Below are positions 8,906 to 16,911 of a DNA stretch of 64,000 nucleotides, piece after piece. Position 1 is the first letter of the stretch. Every line of letters starts with the position of its first letter. Origin of the DNA: Actinomycetota bacterium (GTDB lineage: Bacteria; Actinomycetota; UBA4738; HRBIN12); assembly GCA_040881665.1 (NCBI GenBank), contig JBBECT010000004.1, forward strand, positions 902,219 to 966,218, given 5' to 3'. Position numbers and translations under genes: made by a program. The notes beneath the pieces were generated by a model. It was not told the origin of the DNA. It did no database searches and saw only the letters and a list, made by a program, of their open reading frames with translations.

Positions 8906-9820
8906 GTGGCTGAGCAAACGGGCGTCGTCGGCGAACGGACCTGGCTGTGGCGAGCGTTCGCCGCGCCGGGCGTGACCTGGCTGATCCTGCTGTTCCTCAC
9001 GCCCTTCTACGCGATCCTCTCGGTGGCGATGGGGAAGCTCGACCCGATCTTCCTCACCGCCGAGCCCGTGTGGAACCCGGCGGCGTGGGATCCGGGGGTC
9101 TTCGCCGAGGCGTTCGGTGAGATCTTCGGGGGCGCCCTCGGGGAGACCGCCCTCCGAACGATCGCCTACGTGATCGTCGCGACGTCGCTGTCCGTCCTGA
9201 TCGGGTACCCCGTGGCCTACTACGTGTCCCGCCGGGCCGGCCGCTGGAAGATCCTGATCCTCGTGCTGTTGATCGCGCCGTTCTGGATCAACTACCTGAT
9301 GCGGATGCTCTCCTGGGTCAACCTGCTGGACCGCGAGGGGTACGTGAACCAGATCCTGATGGCCCTCCAGATCTTCGACGAACCTCGGGAGTGGCTCGTG
9401 GGACGGCACGAGACCGTGATCCTCGGCCTTGTGTACGGCTACATCCCGTTCTTCATCCTGCCGCTGTTCGCGGCGCTCGATCGTATCGACGAGGCCGTCG
9501 TCGAGGCCTCGCGGGACCTCGGGGCCAGCCCCTTCTGGACCTTCCTCCGGGTGACGTTGCCGCTCTCCAAGCAGGGGATCCTTGCCGGCACCGTGATCAT
9601 CATGCTGCCGATGTTCGGCGACTACTACACGCCCAACCTTCTCTCCGGCTCGCCCAAGACGAGGATGTTCGCCAACGAGATCGACCTGTTCGTGAACCAG
9701 ACGACCTCGGGCGGCGGGCGGGGCGCAGCCCTGACGCTAATCCTGATGGGCTTCGTCGGGCTCCTGATGGTCTACTACCTCCTCAGCGTCGCGCGTGCGA
9801 CCCGGGAGGCGCGGGCGTGA
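8906..9820 (+). CDS. ABC transporter permease 1 (PotB-like, polyamine/opine type)
   Basis: 304 residues, GTG start with GGAGAGGG upstream. About six transmembrane helices (first at 20-42), the binding-protein-dependent transport fold, and an EAA-type loop EASRDLGASPFWTFLRVTLP that contacts the ATPase. The sequence NYLMRMLSWVNLLDREG is characteristic of PotB/PotH-type permeases of spermidine/putrescine importers. It is divergently oriented from the amidohydrolase, with a 256-base promoter region between, and overlaps permease 2 by four bases. Confidence 0.9.
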   Translation: MAEQTGVVGERTWLWRAFAAPGVTWLILLFLTPFYAILSVAMGKLDPIFLTAEPVWNPAAWDPGVFAEAFGEIFGGALGETALRTIAYVIVATSLSVLIGYPVAYYVSRRAGRWKILILVLLIAPFWINYLMRMLSWVNLLDREGYVNQILMALQIFDEPREWLVGRHETVILGLVYGYIPFFILPLFAALDRIDEAVVEASRDLGASPFWTFLRVTLPLSKQGILAGTVIIMLPMFGDYYTPNLLSGSPKTRMFANEIDLFVNQTTSGGGRGAALTLILMGFVGLLMVYYLLSVARATREARA

Positions 9821-10749
9821 GCGCCGGGACGACGCTGGGCCGCTTGGAGATCGAACGCCCGTCCGTCCTCGCGCGTCTCAAGCGCTGGCTCGCGAACCCC
9901 TGGAACCGTCCCAGGCTCCTCGCGCTCTGGACGTGGATCTACCTCGCCTGGTCGATCGTCCCTATCGTCATCGCGGTCCAGTTCTCGTTCAACGCCGGGC
10001 GGTCGAGGAGCACCTGGCAGGGGTTCTCGTTTCAGTGGTACTTCCAGGACCCGGACCTCTCGGTGCTCCACGACCCGTCCCTGCGGCTCGCGCTGATCCA
10101 GAGCCTGAAGCTCGCCGGCCTGTCGATGCTGATCACCACGCCTCTGGGTGTCGCCCTCGCGCTGGGGCTCGCCCGCTGGCGTGGCCGCGGTGCGAAGCCG
10201 GCGAACTTTCTCATGCTCTTTCCCCTGGTCACGCCCGAGATCGTGATGGGGGTCGCACTTTTCCTGGTCTTCACGAACCTCCTCGACTTCGTGCCGCTCG
10301 GCACCCCGGCCCAGCTCCTCGGGCACGTCACGTTCTCGTTGTCGTTAGTCGTGATCATCATCCGTGGCCGCCTCTTCGCCGTGGGAAGGGAGTACGAGGA
10401 GGCCGCGATGGACCTCGGGGCGACGCAGTGGGAGTCGCTGCGTCGCGTCCTCCTGCCCCTGCTCGCGCCGGCGATCTTCTCGGCACTGATGATCGTGTTC
10501 GCCCTCTCGATCGACGACTTCGTGATCAGCGCTTTCCTCGTCTCGCAAGAGAGCTCGATCACGATCCCGGTCCGTCTCTACAGCTCGGCGCGGATGGCCC
10601 CGAGCCCCGCGCTGAACGCCCTCGCGAGCCTCCTGCTGTTCGGCTCGCTCACCGCGATCACGTTAGCCGGCCTGTTCCTTCGGAGGTACCGCAAGCGCGA
10701 GGGCGCCCGGGGTTCCGCGGTCGAGGACCTCGCCCGCCTCGAGATCTGA
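9817..10749 (+). CDS. ABC transporter permease 2 (PotC-like)
   Basis: 310 residues from GTG 9817, which overlaps the stop of permease 1 (GTGA); a longer upstream frame is antisense-like noise. About six transmembrane helices and the ATPase-contact loop EYEEAAMDLGATQWESLRRVLLP. IDDFVISAFLV is typical of PotC/PotI. With permease 1 and the lipoprotein at 13.4 kb it would import a cationic or zwitterionic nitrogen compound. No ATP-binding subunit gene lies in this window. Confidence 0.9.
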   Translation: MSAGTTLGRLEIERPSVLARLKRWLANPWNRPRLLALWTWIYLAWSIVPIVIAVQFSFNAGRSRSTWQGFSFQWYFQDPDLSVLHDPSLRLALIQSLKLAGLSMLITTPLGVALALGLARWRGRGAKPANFLMLFPLVTPEIVMGVALFLVFTNLLDFVPLGTPAQLLGHVTFSLSLVVIIIRGRLFAVGREYEEAAMDLGATQWESLRRVLLPLLAPAIFSALMIVFALSIDDFVISAFLVSQESSITIPVRLYSSARMAPSPALNALASLLLFGSLTAITLAGLFLRRYRKREGARGSAVEDLARLEI

Positions 10750-10827
10750 TACGCAGGGACCCCGACCCCGAGCCGGGGTGATCCGGACCGGTGCGCGAGC
10801 CACTAGGAGGCGTCGGGAGGACGAACC

Positions 10828-10990
10828 ATGGGAACGATCGACCACCCGTGCCTGCACGAGCTCATGGCGCGCGAGGAGCGCCGGTTCCTCGAGAGCCAGC
10901 CCCGTTCGCGGGACTGTTCGAGCGAGCCAAAGGATCGATGCTGGTCAGGACGCTACCGGAACCTCGCCGGGATTTGCGCGCCAGCCGTTG
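10828..10990 (+). pseudogene. N-terminal remnant of a class III aminotransferase
   Basis: Directly after permease 2, GGAGG and ATG 10828 start a frame (GTIDHPCLHELMAREERRFL) that resembles the N-terminus of glutamate-1-semialdehyde-type class III aminotransferases. After about 28 residues the family-like continuation LFERAKGSML is found only one frame over, and then the similarity stops. So the gene is frameshifted and lacks almost its whole length. The assignment rests on short N-terminal similarity and is tentative. Confidence 0.45.
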
Positions 10991-11002
10991 GGCGGGCTAG
11001 GG

Positions 11003-11021
11003 TGGTCTGACAATCTGACCA
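11003..11021. promoter_or_regulatory. Candidate GntR operator
   Basis: Inverted repeat TGGTC-N9-GACCA about 95-200 bases upstream of the possible starts of the GntR regulator. FadR-type regulators commonly bind TGGT...ACCA palindromes and control their own gene. Inferred from position and symmetry only. Confidence 0.35.
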
Positions 11022-11114
11022 GATCAGTTCTTGGCTGAGCCGACGTTCTGGGGGGCGACGGGATGCTGGAGATTCACGACGCGACCCGCTACCTGAAGGA
11101 GACCGTCCGATCCC

Positions 11115-12029
11115 ATGAGCGCCACTCGCAAAGAACAGGCGTGTGTACGGATCGGCGGGTCGGATCGGCATGGACAGGAGGGTGGCAACGTACTTGGGGT
11201 GCCGCAGACTAGAGGCGTGCCCTCGAAGGCGAGCGGACGTGCCAGCGGTCCTGAAGCGCTCAGGGAGACCAGCTGGACGGCGAGGGGGAGCGGCCTGACC
11301 TTCTCAGAGGTCCATCGGCGGCCCCTCTACCAGCAGGTGGCGGACCAGGTGCGTGAGGCAATCCTGACGGGCGCTCTCTCCCCCGGGGATCTGTTGCCCA
11401 CTGAGCGGAGCCTGTCCGATACCTTCGGCGTGAGCAGGGCCTCCGTTCGGGAGGCACTGAGATCGCTCGAGACGGAGGGGCTCATTCTCTCCAGCGGGGC
11501 GCCGGTGGGTCGCTCGGTTGTCTCTGAGTACTCCACAGACGTTCTGCGAGACCATCTCGCGAATCTACTGCGCCTGCAGCGTGTGCCAGTCGATGACCTC
11601 GTTGAGTTCCGAATCGTTCTCGAAACCGGAGCTCTCCAGCGAGTCGCCCGCGATCCCCGACAGGAGCTGCTCAGCCAAGCGGCGGATGCTCTCGCGGAAA
11701 TGAAGCGGCCCAGCCTTTCGCTGGAGGATTTTGATGCAGCCGATGTTCGCTTCCATCTCTCGCTGGTGAAGGCGTCGGGCAACGAGACGATGCATGTGGT
11801 GATGGTCGCCATCCGCGACGTCATCGCCAGGTATCTTCTCGACGCACTGAGTGCCCTGCCGGATCCGCAAGCCGATATCCCTGAGCTGGTCAAGGAGCAT
11901 CAAGCGATCTTCGATGCCGTGAGTACGGGCGACGACGCGGCCATACGCCGTCTCGTAACCCAGCACCTGCGAGACTTCTATGATCGGGTTCTTCTGTCGG
12001 CCGACTCGGAACAGGGTAAGACGACTTAA
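11115..12029 (+). CDS. GntR-family regulator, FadR/FCD subfamily
   Basis: Winged helix-turn-helix at about residues 68-135 of the long form (RPLYQQVADQVREAILTG, GDLLPTERSLSDTFGVSR, VREALRSLE), followed by an all-helical FCD ligand domain (LVEFRIVLE, FDAADVRFHLSLVKASGN, EHQAIFDAV). These domains sense small carboxylates or amino acids and usually repress a catabolic operon. The first ~60 residues are low-complexity, so GTG 11217 is a likely true start. It sits just upstream of M24 copy 2, nine bases apart, and is the obvious local regulator of the uptake and hydrolysis genes. Confidence 0.88.
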   Translation: MSATRKEQACVRIGGSDRHGQEGGNVLGVPQTRGVPSKASGRASGPEALRETSWTARGSGLTFSEVHRRPLYQQVADQVREAILTGALSPGDLLPTERSLSDTFGVSRASVREALRSLETEGLILSSGAPVGRSVVSEYSTDVLRDHLANLLRLQRVPVDDLVEFRIVLETGALQRVARDPRQELLSQAADALAEMKRPSLSLEDFDAADVRFHLSLVKASGNETMHVVMVAIRDVIARYLLDALSALPDPQADIPELVKEHQAIFDAVSTGDDAAIRRLVTQHLRDFYDRVLLSADSEQGKTT

Positions 12030-12038
12030 GGGGGGACC

Positions 12039-13265
12039 GTGGGTACTGAAGGCTCTATGGACGCTGATGTTCCTTTCTCCCAGCAGGAGTATGAGCTTCG
12101 GCGAGAACACACGAAGAGGCTGATGCGGGAGAGAGGGATCGATGTGTTGTACGTCACCTCTCCGGCCAACCTGTACTACCTAGCCAACCATGAGTTGATC
12201 TGGTACGACGGCAGGACTCCGACCGGACTCGTTCTCTCACAGGAGGGACCCGCCGTTCTTCTCGACGGCACCGATCATCAGGCCCAAGGTGCGGCGACGA
12301 CGACACTGATCGATGAGGCGATCTACTTCGAGATCGGAAGCCCGCTTCGTGACGGTGGGCAGGGCCCGTCATCTTTTGCGATGCCCGAGGTAGATACCGT
12401 GGCGACGGCTCTGAAGAAGCTGGGTGTGCGTGGACGTCGGGTGGGCCTCGAATACTGGAGCCGGGCTCCATCCGGCCCCACTCTTGCGGCGCTCGCGAGC
12501 CGTCTCAGAGAGGAAGGCGCCGACGTCGTTGATGGGTCCTTCCTCGTCGACCGTGTTCGGTTCGTCAAGTCTCCACAGGAAGTCGACTATGTCCGTCGGG
12601 CGGCAGAGATCGCAGACACCGCAATGGACGGTGTTCGGTCCTCCATCGACGTCGGCGTCACCGAACTCGAGGTCGCGGCAGAGATCTATCGACTCCTCCT
12701 GGAACAGGGGGGCGAAGAACCCGCGATTCGCGTGTTGGTCCACTCGGGGCCGAGAAGCTCCCACTACCACGGCCCCTCAACGACACGCCGTATCGGGCCC
12801 GAGGAGATGGTCTGGGTAGACTTCTGCGGGGTCTACAAGCGGTATCACGCCGATCTCAGCAGGACCTTCAGCGTCGGGGACTTCCCGAGAGCCAGAGAGG
12901 TGTTGGCGCAGGCGGCCCCGAGCGTCACTCGGCTACTGGAGGCCGTTACCGTTGGCATGCCATTGTCGGAGGCGCAACGGATTGCTGACGAGTACATCGA
13001 CCAACAGGGACTCAGGACGGACGTGTGGTGGATCGGCGGCTATTCGCTTGGAGCTGACCTTCCGCCGGATTGGGTCGGCCACATCTACCTCGGAGGAGAA
13101 ACGTTCGAGGAGGCGATGTTCGAGCCCGGAGTTCTCACCAACTACGAGAACCTCTTTGACTTTCCGGAGGAGGGCTGGGGTGGCGGCTTCATAGACACGA
13201 TCCTGATGACCGACACCGGCCTGGAGGTGCTGTCGAAGCTTCCCAGGGAGCACAGCGTCATTTGA
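12039..13265 (+). CDS. M24-family enzyme (creatinase/ectoine-hydrolase-like), copy 2
   Basis: 408 residues, GTG start preceded by AAGGGGGGA. Creatinase_N domain (about 15-170) and pita-bread domain (about 180-400). D261 and D272 (WVDFCG, YHADLSRTF) match the first two M24 ligands and E370 a third. The His motif is GGYSLG (333-338), with PPDWVG following, and the last Glu is replaced (FIDTILMT where RIEDTVLVT is usual). Two of five ligands are therefore missing, as in copy 1, with which it shares the unusual GGY-x-LG...PPDWVG block. It sits in an apparent operon with the GntR regulator upstream and the transporter lipoprotein downstream. Confidence 0.82.
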   Translation: MGTEGSMDADVPFSQQEYELRREHTKRLMRERGIDVLYVTSPANLYYLANHELIWYDGRTPTGLVLSQEGPAVLLDGTDHQAQGAATTTLIDEAIYFEIGSPLRDGGQGPSSFAMPEVDTVATALKKLGVRGRRVGLEYWSRAPSGPTLAALASRLREEGADVVDGSFLVDRVRFVKSPQEVDYVRRAAEIADTAMDGVRSSIDVGVTELEVAAEIYRLLLEQGGEEPAIRVLVHSGPRSSHYHGPSTTRRIGPEEMVWVDFCGVYKRYHADLSRTFSVGDFPRAREVLAQAAPSVTRLLEAVTVGMPLSEAQRIADEYIDQQGLRTDVWWIGGYSLGADLPPDWVGHIYLGGETFEEAMFEPGVLTNYENLFDFPEEGWGGGFIDTILMTDTGLEVLSKLPREHSVI

Positions 13266-13310
13266 GGCATTGGAAGGGGGATGAAGCGGGTCGGGAACGA
13301 CTGAACCGTG

Positions 13311-13366
13311 GGCCAATGCCTAAGGAGTCGGCCAATGCCAAGGAGTCGACCAATGCGAAGGAGGGG
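13311..13366 (+). repeat. Triplicated Shine-Dalgarno-containing repeat
   Basis: Three head-to-tail copies of an 18-19 base unit (GGCCAATGCCTAAGGAGTC, then GGCCAATGCCAAGGAGTC, then GACCAATGCGAAGGAGGGG) precede the lipoprotein gene. Every copy contains a ribosome binding site (AAGGAG); only the last is correctly spaced from ATG 13372. Confidence 0.8.
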
Positions 13367-13371
13367 ATAGC

Positions 13372-14682
13372 ATGGCGTTCCATCCACGAGAGGGCTGGAT
13401 CGGGAACGGCCGGCGCGTAGTGAACCGTCGGGAGTTCCTCCGGAGGGCCGCGGCCGCCGGGATCGGGTTCCCGACGGCTGCCGCGATCCTGGCAGCGTGC
13501 GGGGGCGAAGAGGGCGGCAGTGTCGGCGACGACGGGGGCGGGGGCGAGTTGGTGGTCGGCCGGCCCGAGAGCCCGGCCACCCAGCCGATCTACGACGACA
13601 ACCCGCCGATCGAGTCCGGGCTGGACGCCGAGCCCGGACCGCTGCGGATCTACAACTGGGCCGACTACCTGTGGGTCCGGGTCCTGAATGACTTCACGGA
13701 CGAGTTCGGGGTGGAGGTCGAGCTCACGACCTTCTACAATGAGGAGGAGGCGCTCCGGAAGCTCCGGACGGGGGAGATCCCGGTCGACGTCTACTTCCCG
13801 ACCTCGGAGAACATCAGCAAGCTCGTGGCCGGGAAGCTCGTACAACCGCTGAACCACGACTACATCCCCAACCTGCAGGCCAACGTCTGGCCGTTCCTCG
13901 CGGATCCCTTCTACGACAAGGGCTCGCAGTACACCGTTCCCTACACCGTGTACAAGACCGGGATCGGGTACCGGACCGACATGGTCGACGAAGGCCTTCT
14001 GTCGGAGGGTCCGACCCCCTGGGACGTGTTCTGGAACCCGGCCGTCGAGAATATCGCCGGCCTGTACGACGACATCTCGGAGGCGATCCAGAGCACGATG
14101 TTCCGCAACGGGGTGGAGGTCCACCCGGCCGACGCTAGCCCCGAGGAGATCGCCGCCGCCGGCGACGCGCTGGTGGAGCTCGCCGACCTCGTGAACATCC
14201 GGTACACGATCGACGGCCCGTACGCCAAGCTCCCCGAGGGCACGTTCGGCGTCCATCAGGCCCTGTCGGGCGACATAGTGGCGACGCCCTACTACTTCCC
14301 GAAGGGCGACGACCCCTCGGTGGCCCGGTACCTGTGGCCGCCGAACGCGACGGCCAACCCGGCGAAGGGGCTGATCGCCAACGACACGATGGTGGTCGCG
14401 AAGGACGCGGAGCACCCCGTTCTCGCCCACATGTTCCTGAACTACATGCTGGACGAGGCGGTGACGCTGAAGAACTTCAGCTGGGTCGGCTACCAGCAGC
14501 CGCAGAACGGGGTCACCCCCGACAACCTGGTGGCAGATGACTACGTGCCGGAGTGGCTCGAGTCGGCGATCGTCCGCCCCGAGGACTTCGAGCACGAGCT
14601 CGGTGTGATCCCGGTCCCGCTCGAGCCGGACAAGGAGGCCCTCTGGCTGGACGCCTGGGCGCGGGCACAAGCGGGCGGCTAG
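13372..14682 (+). CDS. Substrate-binding lipoprotein, PotD-like (Tat-exported)
   Basis: 436 residues. Twin-arginine motif RREFLRR at 19-25, hydrophobic segment, and lipobox ILAAC with the lipidated Cys at 43, followed by a Gly/Glu-rich linker. The mature domain begins LRIYNWADYL, the hallmark of PotD/PotF-type spermidine/putrescine binding proteins, and ends with the usual helical region. It would capture the substrate outside the membrane for the two permeases 3.5 kb upstream. A GTG at 13420 is an alternative start that would still keep the Tat motif. It is followed by hyuA 114 bases later. Confidence 0.9.
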   Translation: MAFHPREGWIGNGRRVVNRREFLRRAAAAGIGFPTAAAILAACGGEEGGSVGDDGGGGELVVGRPESPATQPIYDDNPPIESGLDAEPGPLRIYNWADYLWVRVLNDFTDEFGVEVELTTFYNEEEALRKLRTGEIPVDVYFPTSENISKLVAGKLVQPLNHDYIPNLQANVWPFLADPFYDKGSQYTVPYTVYKTGIGYRTDMVDEGLLSEGPTPWDVFWNPAVENIAGLYDDISEAIQSTMFRNGVEVHPADASPEEIAAAGDALVELADLVNIRYTIDGPYAKLPEGTFGVHQALSGDIVATPYYFPKGDDPSVARYLWPPNATANPAKGLIANDTMVVAKDAEHPVLAHMFLNYMLDEAVTLKNFSWVGYQQPQNGVTPDNLVADDYVPEWLESAIVRPEDFEHELGVIPVPLEPDKEALWLDAWARAQAGG

Positions 14683-14796
14683 GTGTTGAACTGACGGACA
14701 TCGTGTACCACATCGGATTCCCGCAGCGAAGGGAGGACCGGTGATCGAGCAAGAGCTCGCGGGGCGGGCGCAACGTCGAGGAGGTGCGGTCCGCTG

Positions 14797-16911
14797 ATGG
14801 CAGCCACGCGCTCGAAGGCTCGGACCGGCCGGGGGAAGCCCGTCCCCCGGCCGGTCCGCGACGGCTGGATCATCGCCATCGACGTCGGCGGCACCTTCAC
14901 CGACGCGGTCGCGCTCTCGGGACGGGGCGAGGTCCGGGTGGCGAAGGTGCCGTCCACGCCGAGCGATCCCGCGGTCGGGCTCACCGACGCGGTGCGAGAG
15001 CTCTCGGACCTGGGCACCCCGCTCTCGCTCGTGCGCTCGGTCTTCCACGGCACGACCGTCGCCACGAACGCGGCGATCACCGGCCAGCTGGCGCGCGTCG
15101 TGTTGCTCGCCACCGAGGGCTACCGCGACGTGCTGTCCTTCCGTCAGGGGGCGCGTCCCGAGCTCTACGACCTGGAGCAGCGCCGTCCTCGAGAGCTGGT
15201 CCGTCGCCGCGACCGGCTCGAGGTGCACGAACGGCTCGCGTGGGACGGCGAGGTCGTCACGCCGCTCACCGACGCCGAGGTCGAGCGCATCGTGGAAGAG
15301 GTCGCGCGTCACGAGCCCGAGGCGATCGCGGTCTCGCTCCTGTTCAGCTACATGAACGACGCGCACGAGCGGAGACTGGGCGAGGCGCTCGAGCGCCGGT
15401 TCCCGGATCTGCCGATCACACTGTCCTCCGCGATCGCGCGGGAGTTCCGCGAGTACCCGCGGACGGCCACGACGGCCCTCAACGCCGGGCTCCGCCCGAT
15501 CGTGGGGAGCTACCTCCTCCGCGCGCGGGATTCGCTCCGCGAGCTCGGGGTCCGCCAACCGTTCCTCATCATGCAGTCGAACGGCGGCAGCGTTCCCGCG
15601 GAGCGCGCCGATCAGGAGGCCCATCGTCTCCTGCTGTCGGGCCCGACCGCCGGGGTGGCCGCGTCGATCGACCTCGGTGCGCGCCACGGGATCGATCGCC
15701 TGATCGCCCTCGACATGGGAGGCACCTCGGTCGACGTGTGCCTGATCGCCGACGGCGTTCCGCCGGTCACATCGATGGAGGAGGTCGACACGCACCCGAT
15801 CCTCGCGCCGTCGGTGGACCTCGTGACCGTCGGGGCCGGCGGCGGGAGCATCGCGAGCGTGGACGCGGCCGGCCGCCTCCGGGTGGGGCCGGACAGCGCC
15901 GGGGCGGACCCGGGTCCGGCCTCCTACGCGCGGGGCGGCAAGGAGGCCACCCTGACGGACGCCCACGTCGTGGTGGGAACGCTCGGGGGTGAGACGCCGC
16001 TCGCCGGTCGGCTCGCCCTCGACGTCGAGGCGGGCCGCGAGGCGATCGGGCGCGTGGCCGAGGACCTCGGGCTCGAGGTCGACGAGGCCGGCGAGGGCAT
16101 CATCGCGGTGGCGATGGCGCACGTCGTCCGCGCGCTCCGTCGCGTGTCGGTGGAGCGGGGGGTCGACCCGAGCGACTACGCGCTCGTGGCGTTCGGTGGG
16201 GCGGGACCCCTGCATGCCGGTCGCCTCCTGCGGGAGATGCGCTTGGGTTCGGTTGTGGTGCCGCGGCACCCGGGGCTGTTCTCGGCCGCGGGGCTCGTGG
16301 CAGCGGACCTGCGGATCGACGAGTCGCAGACGGTCCTCCGGACCGTGGAGCCCGGGGAGACCGACGAGCTTGCGGCCTGGTACCGGGCCGCGGCGAAGCG
16401 GGTGACGGTGCAGCTGCGGGAAGACGGGATCCCGAAGACGAAGATCCGGCTCGTGGGCAGTGCCGACTGTCGCTACCTCGGCCAGGGGTTCGAGCTGCAG
16501 GTGCCGCTGCGGGGCCTGACCCCGGCCGCCCTTCGACGGCTCGTCGGGGATTTCCACGAGCTGCACGAGCGCACCTACGGACACGTTGCCCGCGACGAGG
16601 CCGTCGAGCTGGTCACGCTCCGGCTCTCCGGGTTCGGCGGCCTCCCCAGGCCGGAGCGGTTGCCGGTCGCCTCCGGCGGGCGAGACCCGGTCCGCGGCGC
16701 GGTCGTCGGCGCTCGGCAGGTGCGACTCCCCGGGGGCCGCCGGCGAGGGAAGGTGCCGATCCTGGCCCGGGAGGAGCTCCGGGCACGCAACCGGATCGTG
16801 GGACCGGCGATCGTTGAGGAGATGGACTCGACGACCGTCCTGCTGCCCGGGCAGACGGCCACGGTGGACCGGGACGGGAACCTTTGGATCCGGGAAGGAG
16901 GCGGACGATGA
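14797..16911 (+). CDS. hyuA: Hydantoinase/oxoprolinase subunit A
   Basis: 704 residues with the hydantoinaseA/oxoprolinase architecture: an N-terminal ASKHA-type phosphate-binding motif DVGGTFTD (29-36), SVFHGTTVATNAAI, the SGPTAGVAAS and LDMGGTSVDVCLI motifs of the second lobe, and a C-terminal domain ending in a MDSTTVLLPG strand. The family performs ATP-dependent opening of cyclic amides (N-methylhydantoin, 5-oxoproline) or carboxylation of ketones, always with subunit B. The stop overlaps the hyuB start (ATGA). In this island, ring opening of a hydantoin-like substrate fits best; substrate specificity cannot be read from sequence. Confidence 0.93.
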   Translation: MAATRSKARTGRGKPVPRPVRDGWIIAIDVGGTFTDAVALSGRGEVRVAKVPSTPSDPAVGLTDAVRELSDLGTPLSLVRSVFHGTTVATNAAITGQLARVVLLATEGYRDVLSFRQGARPELYDLEQRRPRELVRRRDRLEVHERLAWDGEVVTPLTDAEVERIVEEVARHEPEAIAVSLLFSYMNDAHERRLGEALERRFPDLPITLSSAIAREFREYPRTATTALNAGLRPIVGSYLLRARDSLRELGVRQPFLIMQSNGGSVPAERADQEAHRLLLSGPTAGVAASIDLGARHGIDRLIALDMGGTSVDVCLIADGVPPVTSMEEVDTHPILAPSVDLVTVGAGGGSIASVDAAGRLRVGPDSAGADPGPASYARGGKEATLTDAHVVVGTLGGETPLAGRLALDVEAGREAIGRVAEDLGLEVDEAGEGIIAVAMAHVVRALRRVSVERGVDPSDYALVAFGGAGPLHAGRLLREMRLGSVVVPRHPGLFSAAGLVAADLRIDESQTVLRTVEPGETDELAAWYRAAAKRVTVQLREDGIPKTKIRLVGSADCRYLGQGFELQVPLRGLTPAALRRLVGDFHELHERTYGHVARDEAVELVTLRLSGFGGLPRPERLPVASGGRDPVRGAVVGARQVRLPGGRRRGKVPILAREELRARNRIVGPAIVEEMDSTTVLLPGQTATVDRDGNLWIREGGGR

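Noticed and set aside
6934..8913. Long open frame antisense to the M24 and amidohydrolase genes
   Set aside because: Arg/Glu/Val-rich mirror sequence with no motif, and its frame conflicts with the strongly supported amidohydrolase and permease genes.
13311..13366. Tandem repeats considered as a CRISPR array
   Set aside because: Units are contiguous with no spacers and contain a ribosome binding site each.
14784..15992. Alternative-frame open reading stretch inside hyuA
   Set aside because: Pro/Arg/Gly-rich with no family motifs; it is a shadow of hyuA.
13258..16584. Very long open frame on the minus strand opposite the lipoprotein and hyuA (over 1000 codons)
   Set aside because: Composition (His/Asp/Arg/Val-rich, no motifs) and exact overlap with strong plus-strand genes mark it as the high-GC antisense mirror, not a gene.
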